From assembly GCA_035771165.1 (NCBI GenBank), contig JAWNZC010000177.1, forward strand, positions 1,903,501-1,967,500: a stretch of 64,000 nucleotides of DNA, written 5' to 3'. Both the position numbers and the translations under genes were made by a program. Positions 11,711 to 23,245 of the stretch are shown piece by piece. Positions within the stretch are counted from its first letter, which is position 1. Each line of letters starts with the position of its first letter. This DNA is from Paragorgia papillata. Taxonomy: Eukaryota > Cnidaria > Anthozoa > Scleralcyonacea > Coralliidae. The notes below the pieces were generated by a model. The model was given only the letters and a program-made list of their open reading frames with translations, had not been told where the DNA came from and did no database searches.

Positions 11711-12394
11711 AAAACCCAAAACAATAAAGTTAAAGCTTCGAGTTTGATTTGGCAATGAAGGAATGGAAATTGACAATGATTATGTATGTCAGTATGTGTT
11801 GTGTGTGTTTGTGAATATTTTGTAGAGTACAGTATATTTTATGTCTGTAAGCATAGAACCTGCATAGCGTATTGCCTCCTCCCTCTGTTAAGCCCCTTGT
11901 TCTAATAACATCTCCCCCCATTATTCAAATGAAAACATAAGTCCCCCCCTTCCAAGTAAGAGATCGTATTTTCTGTCTACAGTGATCTCATTAATAGAAA
12001 ATCGGTGATAGTTGGTTTTAGTTTTTAGTTTTTTCCTTGCTCTGACTTGGAAAATCAAATTAGCCCTTTTTCTTCTATTAAGCCCCCTCCCTATAATAAA
12101 CTGGAATAAAATTAATAACCCCCCTCGAGAAGCTACTATTATTATAGAGGAAATACGACATTTGATCAAAAAGCGCTGATGTAGCTTGGTTACGTTTACT
12201 CAACGTGAATGTACAATGCGACGCGCGACTTTTTAGTTTTTGGAAACGAAAATTATATTTTCCCTGAAACAAAGTTTTGTACATGCGACAAGCTGTAGTA
12301 CATCTTTGTTCCCAGTAGTCTGTATAGCCAGGCGTTCCGTTTTGCGGGAAAGGAAGGTTGAGAACGGCGAACCGGCTGAGAGGGGCAAAGGGTG

Positions 12395-13154
12395 TACACG
12401 CGTAAAAATCTCGCAAGTTGTTACAGCATTGTTGCCTGAACAATGCTGTAACAACTTGTTGACATATGTGAACAACATTGATAAATGAACAACATTATTC
12501 ATCATTGTTTCAACAAGTTGTTACGTAATATATCAAACACGAGGAGGCGTGTTTCATCAGGATATCCAAACACCGAGACGTTTGTTGAAAACCGAGGCGA
12601 AGCCGAGGTTTTTGAACAAACTTCGAGGTGTTTGGATATCCTGATGAAACACTCCTCCGAGTGTTTGATATAGCATCTAAAACAAATCAGTATTTTAAGA
12701 GAAAATCAAGATGAAAGTTTGCTTAATTTATGTAATTTCTTCCTCCGATATCCAAACACCGACACGGTACTGATTTCCTTTGTGTTTTCTTCATGAATTA
12801 TTAATGAGTTTTGGATAGCTTGATGAAACAACAACCGTTGTTCACGCATGTTGTAACAACCGAAGAACGTGTTGATACATCAACCATGTTCACCATTGCT
12901 GTAACATTGTTGTTCATCGTTGTTATTTCGTCATGCTGTTACAGCATGTTGTATCATGTGCGAACAACATGTGCTGTTGGAACAACTTGTTCATGACTGT
13001 TGATTTATCCGTGAACAAGTTGTTCGAACCACAAGTGAACAACTTGTTGACAACTTGTTCACGGCGAGCAGCGCAACGTTGTTCACGGCGAGCAGTACAA
13101 CATTGTTCACGCCTGTTGACAACCGTGAACAAGTTGTGCGTTTTTACGCGTGTA
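12395..13154. mobile_element. Family-C fold-back element, with nested family-B insertion
   Basis: Terminal inverted repeats are TACACGCGTAAAAATCTCGC at the left and GTGCGTTTTTACGCGTGTA at the right. The interior is dense in GTTGTTCA/TGAACAAC motifs. It aligns along its whole length with the copy at 43352-43811, except for 292 bp (12525-12816) present only here. Confidence 0.85.
12525..12816. mobile_element. Family-B element nested in family C
   Basis: The boundaries come from the uninterrupted family-C copy, where GTTGTTAC joins directly to AGCTTGATGAAAC. The inserted DNA has a hairpin with TTTGGATATCCTGATGAAAC in both orientations. It ends with the family signature TTGTGTTTTCTTCATGAATT followed by ATTAATGAG. 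Confidence 0.8.
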
Positions 13155-14499
13155 GAAGGCCGGAAAGTGGCGTAGCGGGAAAAGAGAAAAGATTTGGATT
13201 TTCTCCTAAAAACAACCCCTCTACTCCCTCGCTCCTCTCAACCCCATCAACCGTCAACCTCCCTCAAAACGAACGCTTGGCTATCCTGACTATGTTCTCA
13301 GGGCCTCTTTTGTGAGCATGAAATCATGGAGAGACCATGGGAACAGCGAACTGTGGGGACATTACGCAAAATACTGATACTTTGGGCCTTTCGTGGAAGG
13401 AAAATGACAAACGTACATTTCACTCTGGTAAAAGCCTTGAAAGCTCAGTATTTTCTTTACTTTTTTTATGTCAGTTCACCAGCCTTAGCATTCACTTTGT
13501 TCATAGACCCTAGAATTATATTATTGTCTGGAGACGAGCGAACATCAAAGCGGTTAACAATGAGCTACAATTTATGTTGAGGGTGGCAAATCTTTTGTTT
13601 TACGTTCATTAATATTTATAAAGCAACGTTGCTATTGGTTGATTGCTTCATTATACCAAAAATCCCATGTGTTCAGCAAGCGTTAAGGTGAAATAAGGTG
13701 CACAAACGTGAACAAAAACCTAGAACAAAGACTTTGACCGCGTTTCCAGATAATTTATTCCTAGGACTATGATTTGTTTTTTTATTCACTGCTCTGAAAA
13801 TTGTTGCAGGTCTCTTCAAATTTATACTGAGGCCATATTTGTCTGTCACCTCTGTTGTCCTGTAAGTTCGTTTGAAATCATATTTTAATTGCTGCCAACT
13901 TGTTGATTAATCATAGGTACAGTAAATTAGAGAAAAGAACATTTTTTCTTTCGCCACCGACAACACTTTAGCTTAATTTTTAATGTAAATTAGTTGTCGC
14001 ATTGAAAATGTTGTAAATCGCACGTTCTGTCGCTATACAGTGGTAGAGACCATTTGTTGAAAGTTGCTGGAATTCACAAATTGTAAAAGTTGATTACGGT
14101 AATATTAAAAATAAAAGTAGCTAAAACTGGTTCGTGTTTAGTGCTGGTTTTTTTGTGTCTATTGCGCATGCGAGTAGATACTATGTCGGCATGCGAGGTT
14201 TTCCGATATTAGTTAAGTAACAATAGAATATATTCTTCGGGACCAATCAAATTTCAGAAGATTTTTCCAATCACATCCCGAGCAGTTTGACGCAGTAGAT
14301 ACATGTACGCCCAAGCGTGTCTATTTTTTAACAAATACAAATCAAGTTTGTTGCATACTGTTCCAACCTTTTTGTTTAAAACCGTAAAAGTGTAGTCCAC
14401 AAGTCACGCGGTTTGATTTTAAATGAATTTATTTCGCTATATTCCGTACGTACGTTTACTCACAGTTCACAAAACCACACTCCCTCTCTCTCTCACACT

Positions 14500-14889
14500 T
14501 AGAGCCTGTTTATATGGAGCCGAGTTACTCGGCAAACATGTATAGAAATTCAATGCTATCCCGGTAGAGTGGTTTATATGAGACAGGCGGGTAACTCGGC
14601 TAGCCGAGATCCCGGCAAAACAGCCGAGATATGGGCATGCTGGGATGAAAATATTCCCATATAAACACTCTCTTGCCAGGTAACTCGGCCGAGTGACATT
14701 GAATTCGTCACAACAGCGCACGCGCCACTTATGAAGACAATCGGAAACTACTTATAATGGAATGTGAACTATTATAATGCGTGGGCGGCTTTGCCGAGTA
14801 ACTCGTCTCATATAAACACTCATCTTTTTTCAACTCGGCTTGCCGGGTAACTCGCCTAGCCGGGTAACTCGGCTCCATATACTGAGTCT
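14500..14889. mobile_element. Inverted-repeat element with ACTCGGC motifs
   Basis: The left end GAGCCTGTTTATATGGAGCC continues CGAGTTACTCGGC. The right end has the inverse GCCGGGTAACTCGGCTCCAT. Sub-terminal TATAAACACTC motifs occur in both orientations. There is no coding capacity. Confidence 0.65.
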
Positions 14890-15494
14890 CACTATCTCGT
14901 CAAGCGTCTAAACAAACCCTAATCCCTTAATTTCATTGGCTGATACATAGGACATGCCCTTTCCTGTCAACACTTATCAAGTTTCAAATAACGAAACGTA
15001 CGATTATCACCCATTTGCACGATGACGTGGATGGCGTTGGGGCTAAATATAACTGACAATGACCTAGTTACTGACAACACATCCTACGCAGCACTTCGCT
15101 TTCTTACAACAAAAAACTCCTTATCCTGTTTCCCATCTCTTGGTACCCATCTCTTGGTAGCCTTCTTTTCCTTATTTCTTCGCTGAGAGAGAGGAAGAAA
15201 AGAAAAAGAAGGCTCTGCTCGCAGGGTAATCTCTTGGAAGTCTTTCTTTTTCTCGGGATAGTTCGGGGTGGACATATGGTAAACTTGATATAAATGCCAT
15301 TTAATTTTTTAATGTGTTTCTGGTTAATAGTAGTACACTATTTAGAAGTAATGAATCTATGATATAGATTAAATAGTTAACCTTACAGGTTGAATTGGAT
15401 TAAAGGGGTTATGCCATACCATTTTTAGCCAAACCGGCAAACCTGTCTTCCATTCAAGTTTTGAACTTCAAAATCAATTTATTTCATTAATTCA

Positions 15495-15835
15495 ATTTTC
15501 TCAAACTCATTAATAATTCATGAATTATCGTAGCCAATCCATGAACGTATACCACATCACATGCATGAGTTTTAACACCCAATGAAAACCTGCAGGAAAC
15601 TTCCTCGTGAACTGCATCACATCTCTTAATCTGCATATTGAAATCAATGAAGAAAACACCGCAAATCGCGATGCGAATACTCGTTTGAGAAGCAAGATCA
15701 AACACTCGTTTATCGTGTTTCATCAGGGGACTCCAAACACTCGAAAACAATAAAAACGTCGGGGCTACGCCCTCGGTTTTCATTTGTTTTCTCGTGTTTG
15801 GAACACTCAAACTCGTGTTTGATCTATTACATGAA
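15495..15835. mobile_element. Family-B element
   Basis: Begins with AAACTCATTAATAATTCATG. It contains ATCAAACACTCG and GTGTTTCATCAG, and ends with a short hairpin around CTCGTGTTTGGAACACTC, as in the copies at 1590, 12525 and 41228. Confidence 0.65.
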
Positions 15836-15844
15836 TTCAGTTTT

Positions 15845-16115
15845 CTAGTGTCTTTTATACAATACCCTGGTTGCTATGCGTGTTTTCATTGGTTGTTGGC
15901 CATGATCTATTAGAGGACAGACACATGGTCACGTTAGATCACGTCAGCTGACTTGCTTTTCTCATGCCCCAAAATCCGGTAAGAGTTTCGACAAAAACCT
16001 TTTAAATTTTTATTGTATAAAACAAATAGATTCCATTTTGCCGTTGTCTGTTCAGTTATAGATGTACAGATGACGTCACAACGTGGTAAGAACAAAAAGG
16101 ATGTGTCTCATATTG
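15845..16115. repeat. Dispersed repeat, copy 1
   Basis: Carries TGCCGTTGTCTGTTCAGTTA followed by TAGATGTACAGATGACGTCA. The same sequences recur, partly inverted, at about 59424-60000. The two copies also share a terminal block around GCGTGTTTTCATTGGTTG. Confidence 0.7.
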
Positions 16116-16519
16116 TGTCATATCTCTGTATTGTGTCCGACATTGTAAGCTTTTGCGCAATTTTAGAACAATTTTTTTTCTCTCAGAAATACCGAAAATA
16201 GCGTGACATGACCCCTTGAATTATAATTGGTTCAACAAAATGACCAGGCGACTTCTTTTCCTGGGCCTTATGGCATTGATCTAAATTTCCTACTTATGGC
16301 AGGCATGCACGAGTAATAAATTTGGCTCTGTGTTTTTCTCTTCTTTGGTGTCTGCTTTCATTAAAGTACGTTTGCTATTGTTATGGTTTGCACTTCCAGA
16401 CCCTAAACGGCGCAATCACCAGCTGTCAAATTCATAATCAGGTTTCTTAGTTTCTTACTTTCAGTTTTCTGTGTTTCTGTTTTTTTAACGTAACTTTACT
16501 TTCTTTAACAATTTAACAA

Positions 16520-18052
16520 TTACTTTCCCTCGAAATCGTCGCTTCTCGTCGTTCCTTTCCTCGGCTCGTTTGAGGTCTCCCAATCATTATCTATGTCGAA
16601 CTTGCTGTTTTTTAGAGTAAACACACTTAACTTACTGCCGCCAAATGGCTCTTCCCACGCCGAAGACCGATCGTATCGATTAAAATAACTAATCTGTTTA
16701 GCTTTGCGACGGTGACTTCGCCTTCGCCGATAACGTCTGATTAAAATAGCTAAAACTATGATTAGAACAAAAGCGAGGCCCGTTCCACCGCCGACTATTA
16801 CACCCACAACCCATTTCATTTTATCGTCATGGTTTCCATTCGATGACGTGGACGTTCTATTGACCCTTCCAGAAGACGACGTTGGCCTCGAGGGCTCGAA
16901 TAAAGCGCTCTGCGTTGCCTTGGTTACGCTTGCGCAATTCCATGTCGTTATGAACGCGTAGTTAGAGTTCCACGCACTCGTACTTGTGACGATAGATACC
17001 AGACGCGAATCATAAATAAAAGTGACAGTTTGTTTGTTCGTGCGCGCTTGCGAAATGCTGGTCAAAGGTGCCGTTACTTTTGCCCGCGCTCCATTTGTCT
17101 GATTAGAACCATTAGCCAGCGTGTCTTGCGCGATGGTGGCAATCGCCTCAGGCAAAGGAGTGAGTACGCTCCTTGGAACAAACGTCCCCTTGAATTCATC
17201 TCCGAGGGCAGAGTGTGTGAGAAAAATCGTCGAGCTGTCTATGACCGCAGTTTGAGGGCATAAAACTGAACGACTTTGCCCTAGACTTTGCGGAATATTC
17301 ATGTGCATTGTCGTTACCGGAAGTCTGGAATAGGGCAAATATGTAGAATATGCCGTGGATGTTGAAATATTCTTTAGAATATTCCTCTTCTTTCTTAAGC
17401 TCCTCTTAAACATTCCCCTTTCTCTTGCGTCAAACCGTCTCTCGTTTGACTCTCTCATCTCTCGACTAGCCAAACGACTGGAAGTGTAACATTTCTTGCA
17501 CCCCAATACCGAAGATCTACCTCGCATTCTAATTTCTCCCATTAGAACTCTAACGCGGTTAAAGTATCTTTTCTTTAATCGGACATGATGTAACATGTTT
17601 ACAAAACTTCCTTGGTAAAACACACACGTGTGGATCCTCTTCGATTTTGGCAAGATTGTCCTAACTTGAGCTTTAGGTAAATACTCGGTCTTCATATCAA
17701 ACTGTATATGTCCATTCCTTTTGAAAATCCACTCCAATCGCACTACGAAGACCGCGAATCTTGTTACCACTCTGTCGTTTCCGCCCGTTCGGTACAAACA
17801 TGGATTATTAGAATTTTTTAAATAAATCGTAAACGCGCATTTTACAGTTGAGCTTTTGTTCCCAGAATTTGAAGAATAGGGCCGACATGTTATATTTGTC
17901 GGGTCGTGGACACGCCAATAGGGACGAATATCTTTCGTAAACGCGCAAGGGATACAAGTTGAACACGGCAATTCGTTGTCATTTTGGACAATACAGGTTG
18001 TCGCTGGTATCCAAGCCAATGTCGATACGATTAAGAACAAGAGCAAGAACAT
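16520..18052 (-). CDS. Intronless type I membrane protein, family not recognised
   Basis: One uninterrupted frame of 510 residues. The frame stays open upstream to 18121, but that first codon is GTG and a stop follows at about 18140. The first ATG is at 18052-18050, and it begins an ideal signal peptide (MFLLLFLIVSTLAW), so I use it. The ectodomain has about ten cysteines, mostly near the N-terminus, including a CSTCIPC motif. It has several N-glycosylation sequons (NIT, NKS, NIS, NQT, NRT) and a basic middle with KKRYF and RSLRKKR. A Ser/Thr-rich juxtamembrane stretch follows. One TM segment spans about residues 414-438 (WVVGVIVGGGTGLAFVLI), followed by RRYRRRR and a 72-residue cytoplasmic tail. 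Lack of introns is unusual beside its intron-rich neighbours. It could be a lineage-specific receptor or a retrogene; no known domain was recognised. Confidence 0.7.
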   Translation of the reverse strand: MFLLLFLIVSTLAWIPATTCIVQNDNELPCSTCIPCAFTKDIRPYWRVHDPTNITCRPYSSNSGNKSSTVKCAFTIYLKNSNNPCLYRTGGNDRVVTRFAVFVVRLEWIFKRNGHIQFDMKTEYLPKAQVRTILPKSKRIHTCVFYQGSFVNMLHHVRLKKRYFNRVRVLMGEIRMRGRSSVLGCKKCYTSSRLASREMRESNERRFDARERGMFKRSLRKKRNILKNISTSTAYSTYLPYSRLPVTTMHMNIPQSLGQSRSVLCPQTAVIDSSTIFLTHSALGDEFKGTFVPRSVLTPLPEAIATIAQDTLANGSNQTNGARAKVTAPLTSISQARTNKQTVTFIYDSRLVSIVTSTSAWNSNYAFITTWNCASVTKATQSALFEPSRPTSSSGRVNRTSTSSNGNHDDKMKWVVGVIVGGGTGLAFVLIIVLAILIRRYRRRRSHRRKAKQISYFNRYDRSSAWEEPFGGSKLSVFTLKNSKFDIDNDWETSNEPRKGTTRSDDFEGK

Positions 18053-18745
18053 TTCAGTGGACGAAAGCAATCCATCTATTGAAGTCCAGCGCTTCTTGGT
18101 TAAACCATGTCTGATTTCCACGATCTGTAGTCTCCACAGTTAAAAACCGTGCCGCCAGTAAAGTTAATGTTCTAACAACACAGTCTAGTGTAAATCATAT
18201 GTATTTCAATCTCATTATTAATACCGTATCGGGTTACGTGTGGGGATAACCTTTGCAAGATATACAGTATCCACATTAAAAATAGTCCCCAAAAATCCAG
18301 AATCGAGTTCTTTTAACGATAATCGGTCTAAAAGGAGGCTTGCACTCAGCGATTTAAAATTATCGACGATTTTCCAACACTTCAAACACAATTGACTAGA
18401 ATATTTATATAACAACCAGTAATTTATTCTGAAATATTTAACAAACCGCTGTGAGAGATGTCATTTATGTCAACAATATATAATTTAGTCAATAATTTTA
18501 ATCTATTGTCGAGTTGAAAACAATTTCAGGAATTCAAAATGTGTTTTAGTACAATTATAAAAATTGATATTACTCTTAAAAGTTAAAATATCAATGATAT
18601 TAGAAATTGAAGCTCTGCGGATATGTACCCAATATATAAAAGTACATTTTTAAGACTTATAGTCTTATTAGATTCATTTGGACAAAGGAAAGTTAAGTGT
18701 ATACATTACAATGATAGATGTGGATTATTCGAGAGTGTAAGAAAG

Positions 18746-19290
18746 TATATAGTGCTGCGTAGGCAGTGTTTTTGATAGAGCAGAGTGAAAATGTGATAAA
18801 CTGTCAATGTTATAGTCTGTTTCAGCTTGCTTTTGAAATCCGATACGTATAATTGAAATGAACATTCCGAACTTACGTTGCAATGTTCCGAACTACGTTG
18901 CGAGGTAGATACAAATTTAAGTCGGCAATTTGTTTCTGCTTAACCAAGTATCTATTATTATATTCTATACAACAAATAATCTTCTTCTCCGTGATTTTAC
19001 CAAAGGAATTAAATTCAAAGCTTATTGAAATTCGAACTTCACGACGAACTTCACAACAAACTTCGCGAACTTCCGTACCAAGTTCCCAACCTTCCAACGA
19101 ATGTTGACAAACGAATTTCAAAAGCAAGCTGAAACTGACTATAATAGCTTTGATAATTGGAAATACTGACGTTTTGAGCCGAGCCCTTCCTTGATCAGAT
19201 AGGGTAAGAGCTCCGCTCGGAACGTCAGTATTTCCTTATCAAAACTAATCTCAGCAGTTTACCTCCTTTTCACTTTGCTCTGACGTGGAT
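18746..19290. mobile_element. Family-A-related fold-back split by a MITE
   Basis: The left arm has GCTGCGTAGGCAGTG then AGAGCAGAGTGAAAA and GATAAACTG. The right arm has the inverse CAGTTTACC and TTTTCACTTTGCTCT. The inner arms share GGAAATACTGACG and CGTCAGTATTTCC. The two halves of the left arm are separated by the MITE at 18810-19145. Confidence 0.65.
18810..19145. mobile_element. MITE with TATAGTCTGTTTCAGC ends
   Basis: Left end TATAGTCTGTTTCAGCTTGC followed by TTTTGAAAT; right end ATTTCAAAAGCAAGC then TGAAACTGACTATA. It interrupts the family-A arm described above. A relative with CAGTCGGTTTCAGG ends is at 45416-45606. Confidence 0.7.
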
Positions 19291-19914
19291 TTAATTATGA
19301 CTGTAGGCGTGTGTAGCAAAGCAAGAGGGAACCTCTTTGTATTCTTGGTTTTCTTTCTCCATGTTGAAAACATACTTTTTTAGGAATACACTTTCTTGAG
19401 TTTTGTGACTTCAATTTGATGTGAAATACGTTTAGGCAGTTCTTCGCTTCTGTGTTTGCTCCAGTCGACTTCAAAACGTACGTAAAAATCTCACGCTAAG
19501 CCTAAACTAGCAGTATGTCAACAAGATATATTTGTGACGCAAAAAGGAATGTATATCTGTTTGGCAAGTCCGTTAAACAAAGTTGGAACAATGACGTTAT
19601 ACTGTGTGTAGTTTTATCAACGCTGCGCAAGTATGCATTTGCTTTTGTGCTGGTCACCGAGTAACTGACCATACAAAAAGTTAAACATAGTTTTGGGACA
19701 TGCAGCTTAAACATTCTTGTAACACTGTTACAACAAGTGTGATGCAGTCGTCGGTCAATCTTGCTCTAGATTAGTTCCGACAACTCTATTAACAAGTTTT
19801 TCACAGGTTTGTGACAAGTTGCACTAGGTTCTTCAAGCAACTTGATGCGGCGGCATTGTTTGTTACAACTTGCTACAATGTTGACAACATTAGCAAGGTT
19901 AGAAGGTTATTATA

Positions 19915-20415
19915 ATAATAGTACAATACAGTATACAGTACAGCCGGCATAGTAGATACAGTACATGTATGTTACAGTACAATACCATGCAGTACAGTAC
20001 AGTATGTATAATTTACAACACAGTACAGTATGAGTGCAGTAACAGTACATTATACAGTACACGGTGCGTTTTCAGTGCAGCACACAGTACAGCACACATG
20101 CAGTACAGTACACAGTACAGTACACCGTACAGTACACCGTACAGTACGCAGTACAGTACACAGTACAGTATACAGTACAGTACACATTACAGTATAGTAC
20201 ACAGTACAGTACAGTACACAGTACAGTACACAGTACAGTACACAGTACAGTACAGTACACAGTACAGTACACAGTACAGTACACAGTACAGTACAGTACA
20301 GTACAGTACACAGTACAGTACACAGTGCAGTGCACAGTAGAGTACAGTAGAGCACAGTGCAGTACAGTACACAGTGCAGTGTAGTAGAGCACAGTGCAGT
20401 GCAGTACAGTGTATA
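19915..20415. repeat. CAGTA/CACAGTA satellite
   Basis: About 500 bp of CAGTACA and CACAGTACAGTA units. It is related in motif to the array at 5553-6375 but with a longer mixed unit. Long open frames on both strands are repeat artefacts. Confidence 0.93.
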
Positions 20416-20805
20416 GTACATTGCCCGGCGTGCCACAGACAGTCAGACACTCCATTTACGCAAGTAGTTCGAAAGTTTGCGTGGTAGGGTTAGAATCAAA
20501 GGGTACGAATTAGAGCTAAAGTCCAGACCAATGGCATGTAGAGTCAGTGGTCCAAACTTGTAAACCGTAAAACGTTCCGGACCAGTGATGGTAGTGAACT
20601 GTAACAAGTAACAACCGTTATCCTTTGGTCTAGCCAATCAGAGTGTAGATTGAGTCCCGATTTTATTTTTATCTTGTATTGAACTTGTTTTCAAGTCGTT
20701 GCGCCAAATGGCGTACGTTAATTGGTTGCTGAGCAATTGGTTGGTAATCCGAGTGGTGTGATAGGGTTAATCCAGGGCCCCAGCCTCTTGACCAACCCGA
20801 ACAAA

Positions 20806-23212
20806 ATGGCGACCAAGAGACCTACATATTTTCGGAACTTATTCGAAGAGCTGGGAATATTGAAAGAAAGCGTCATACAATTCAGTTTTGGTGCACCATC
20901 TTTAAATATTTTATCCAGACTAAAACCGCTTTTAGCTGAAGCAACCCGGTCACGTTTGGTAAGTAATTTTAATATACAAAGGTTGGAACTTTACTTCCGA
21001 CTTTATAATTTGTAACTTTCTACTCTTTCTGACGACTTCCCCCCCCCTTTTTTTTTGGGGGGGGGAGTGCCCCGGATGCCCCTAAACTAAGGAAATGGCA
21101 TTGTAGAACGTTTGAGATTTCAAAATTTTCCGGGATCTCCCTAAATCTCATCCCCCCAATATGCCAGTGGCACCACTGGGTGTTGTCCCTTGATTCAAAA
21201 ATGTTGGTTGTGCCTTACTTAGGGTTATTTTGGGGTTGGTTTGGTTTGATATGATATGATATGATATGATATAGTGTTGTATGCTATGGTATGGTGTGCT
21301 ATGCTATGGTGTATAGTATATGGTGTGCTATGGTATGGTGTATAGTATATGGTGTGCTATGCTATGGTGTATAGTATATGGTGTGCTATGCTATGGTGTA
21401 TAGTATATGGTGTGCTATGCTATGGTGTATAGTATATGGTGTGCTATGCTATGGTGTATAGTATATGGTGTGCTATGGTATAAATAATCTTTCCCATTAC
21501 TGTTTAATGCCAGATGATTTTACTCATCACCAAGGTGACCTGCAGGCAGCCTTAAGGAAGCAATAGGCTATTCATCAATACTGTATATATTTTTTGAATT
21601 GTAAGTTCTTTTGAATTGTGTATTTAGGAAACTGAAGAAACTGGACAGATGTTTCAATATGGGGCAAAGAGAGGAGACTTACTATTTGTGCAAGAGCTGG
21701 CTACGTTTCTCTCACAGTGTTACAGTGACTCCGTTGATAGGTAATTTGTCTTGGTGGACTCAGCAGCTTACAGGATGAGGGAGGTTACCCTTGTGCTTCT
21801 CAGTTGATGAGTAAAATCGTCTGGCATGAGACAGAGTAAAATTACAAAGTGGCCAGTGTTGGGTAGCCTAATAGGGAAAGGGTTATGTTAACAGGATATA
21901 GTTTTGACCATATTCAGTTAACAGGGCATACTTGTATATTAAATTAGACGGGGTATACAGGGGCGGATGCAGGATTTTTTTAAAGAGGGGGTAAGTTGAC
22001 ACCTCTAGGGGGGTCCGGGGGTATCCCCCTGGAAAATTTTTGGTTTCTGATACCCTGAAATGCTATTTCCTGCATTTTGGGGACAATATTAGGATCAGAA
22101 ATAGTGATTTTTATACACTATATTATACACTAAACACAATTTATATATTATAATTATATAATATAATATAATATACCATATATAATAGGCCAAGGGGGGG
22201 TTCCAACCCCCATAACCCCCTCTGGATCCACCACTGGTATATGTCAGTATGTCACCATTAATTGTTCTAAAAACTACATGTAATGAAACAATACTTTTGT
22301 GCTGTTTTTTTAGTGATAATCTTGTGTGCACTGGGGGTGCCACAAATGGTTTGATCCTGCTGTCATCACTTGTTTTAAAGTCAGGAGATTATGTTTTTGT
22401 AGAAGACCCAACATATTTTATTGCTATTGAAATTTTTAAAGAAGACTTAAATATGAATATTGTTGTTGGTAGGTCCTTACATGATTGTGTACTTTTTAAG
22501 TGTTTTATGAGCCAATTGGAATTGAAACTGGCAATTGTTTTTAATCCTGTTTTTCTATAATAATTTCAGTACCAATGGATGATGAGGGTGATGTAGATGT
22601 TGGTGCATTTGATGAAATGTTAACAGAATATAATGAGAAACTTGCCACAACTAATGAAGAGCGACCATATCGTGCAATGTTCTATACTATCCCAGTGTTT
22701 CAGAATCCAACTTCAAGGTTATTACCAGAAGGTCAGGACTAAGGCATATTTCTGGCATAAAATTTTATAACTAACTAAACATTTACTTATTTAATTTCTA
22801 GATAAATGTGCTGCACTTATCAAACTTTTAAGAAAACATAATATTTTAGCAGTTTGTGATGATGTTTACAATATTATTCATTTTGGAAATAGTCCTCCCC
22901 CAAAACGATTATTTAGTTATGATAAAAAGTAAGTAGTAAGTTTAATCTATTAACATACCATACCATAGTAACCTATACCCACACCATATATCATACCATA
23001 TGCATACTATACTATACCATACCCAAGTGAGTTTTGGTTCACGAAATGTTAGAGAGTGCTTAATACCATATAATATAGATAGAGCAAAATACAAAGTATG
23101 AAGTATAGTTTTACCTTAAAGTCTTCGTTACCAGAGGTTTCACCCTAAACGGGATCATCAGGGTGAAACCTCTGGTAGCGAAGACTTTAAGGTAAAACTA
23201 TACTTCATACTT

Positions 23213-23245
<33 letters not shown>

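Larger units (their letters stand above)
11711..16519. other. Gene-free region composed largely of repeats
   Basis: No supportable gene lies between the end of FAM174 and the intronless membrane-protein gene. Contents are a family-C element (12395-13154) containing a family-B insertion, an inverted-repeat element (14500-14889), a partial AGGAAGAAAAG-type repeat (15150-15230), a family-B copy (15495-15835) and a dispersed repeat (15845-16115). I saw nothing recognisable at 11740-12390 and 13160-14490. Confidence 0.6.
18053..20805. other. Intergenic, repeats and pentanucleotide array
   Basis: This lies between the divergent membrane-protein and aminotransferase genes, with no gene seen. It holds a family-A copy split by a MITE (18746-19290) and a CAGTA/CACAGTA array (19915-20415). 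The presumed aminotransferase promoter is at about 20420-20805. Nothing recognisable was seen at 18130-18740 and 19300-19910. Confidence 0.6.

Noticed and set aside
18053..18121. Upstream extension of the intronless membrane protein beginning at GTG
   Set aside because: The first codon is GTG, not ATG, a stop lies just upstream, and the next ATG starts a signal peptide.
19969..20455. Open frames of 87-128 codons across the second pentanucleotide array
   Set aside because: Same repeat artefact, present on both strands.
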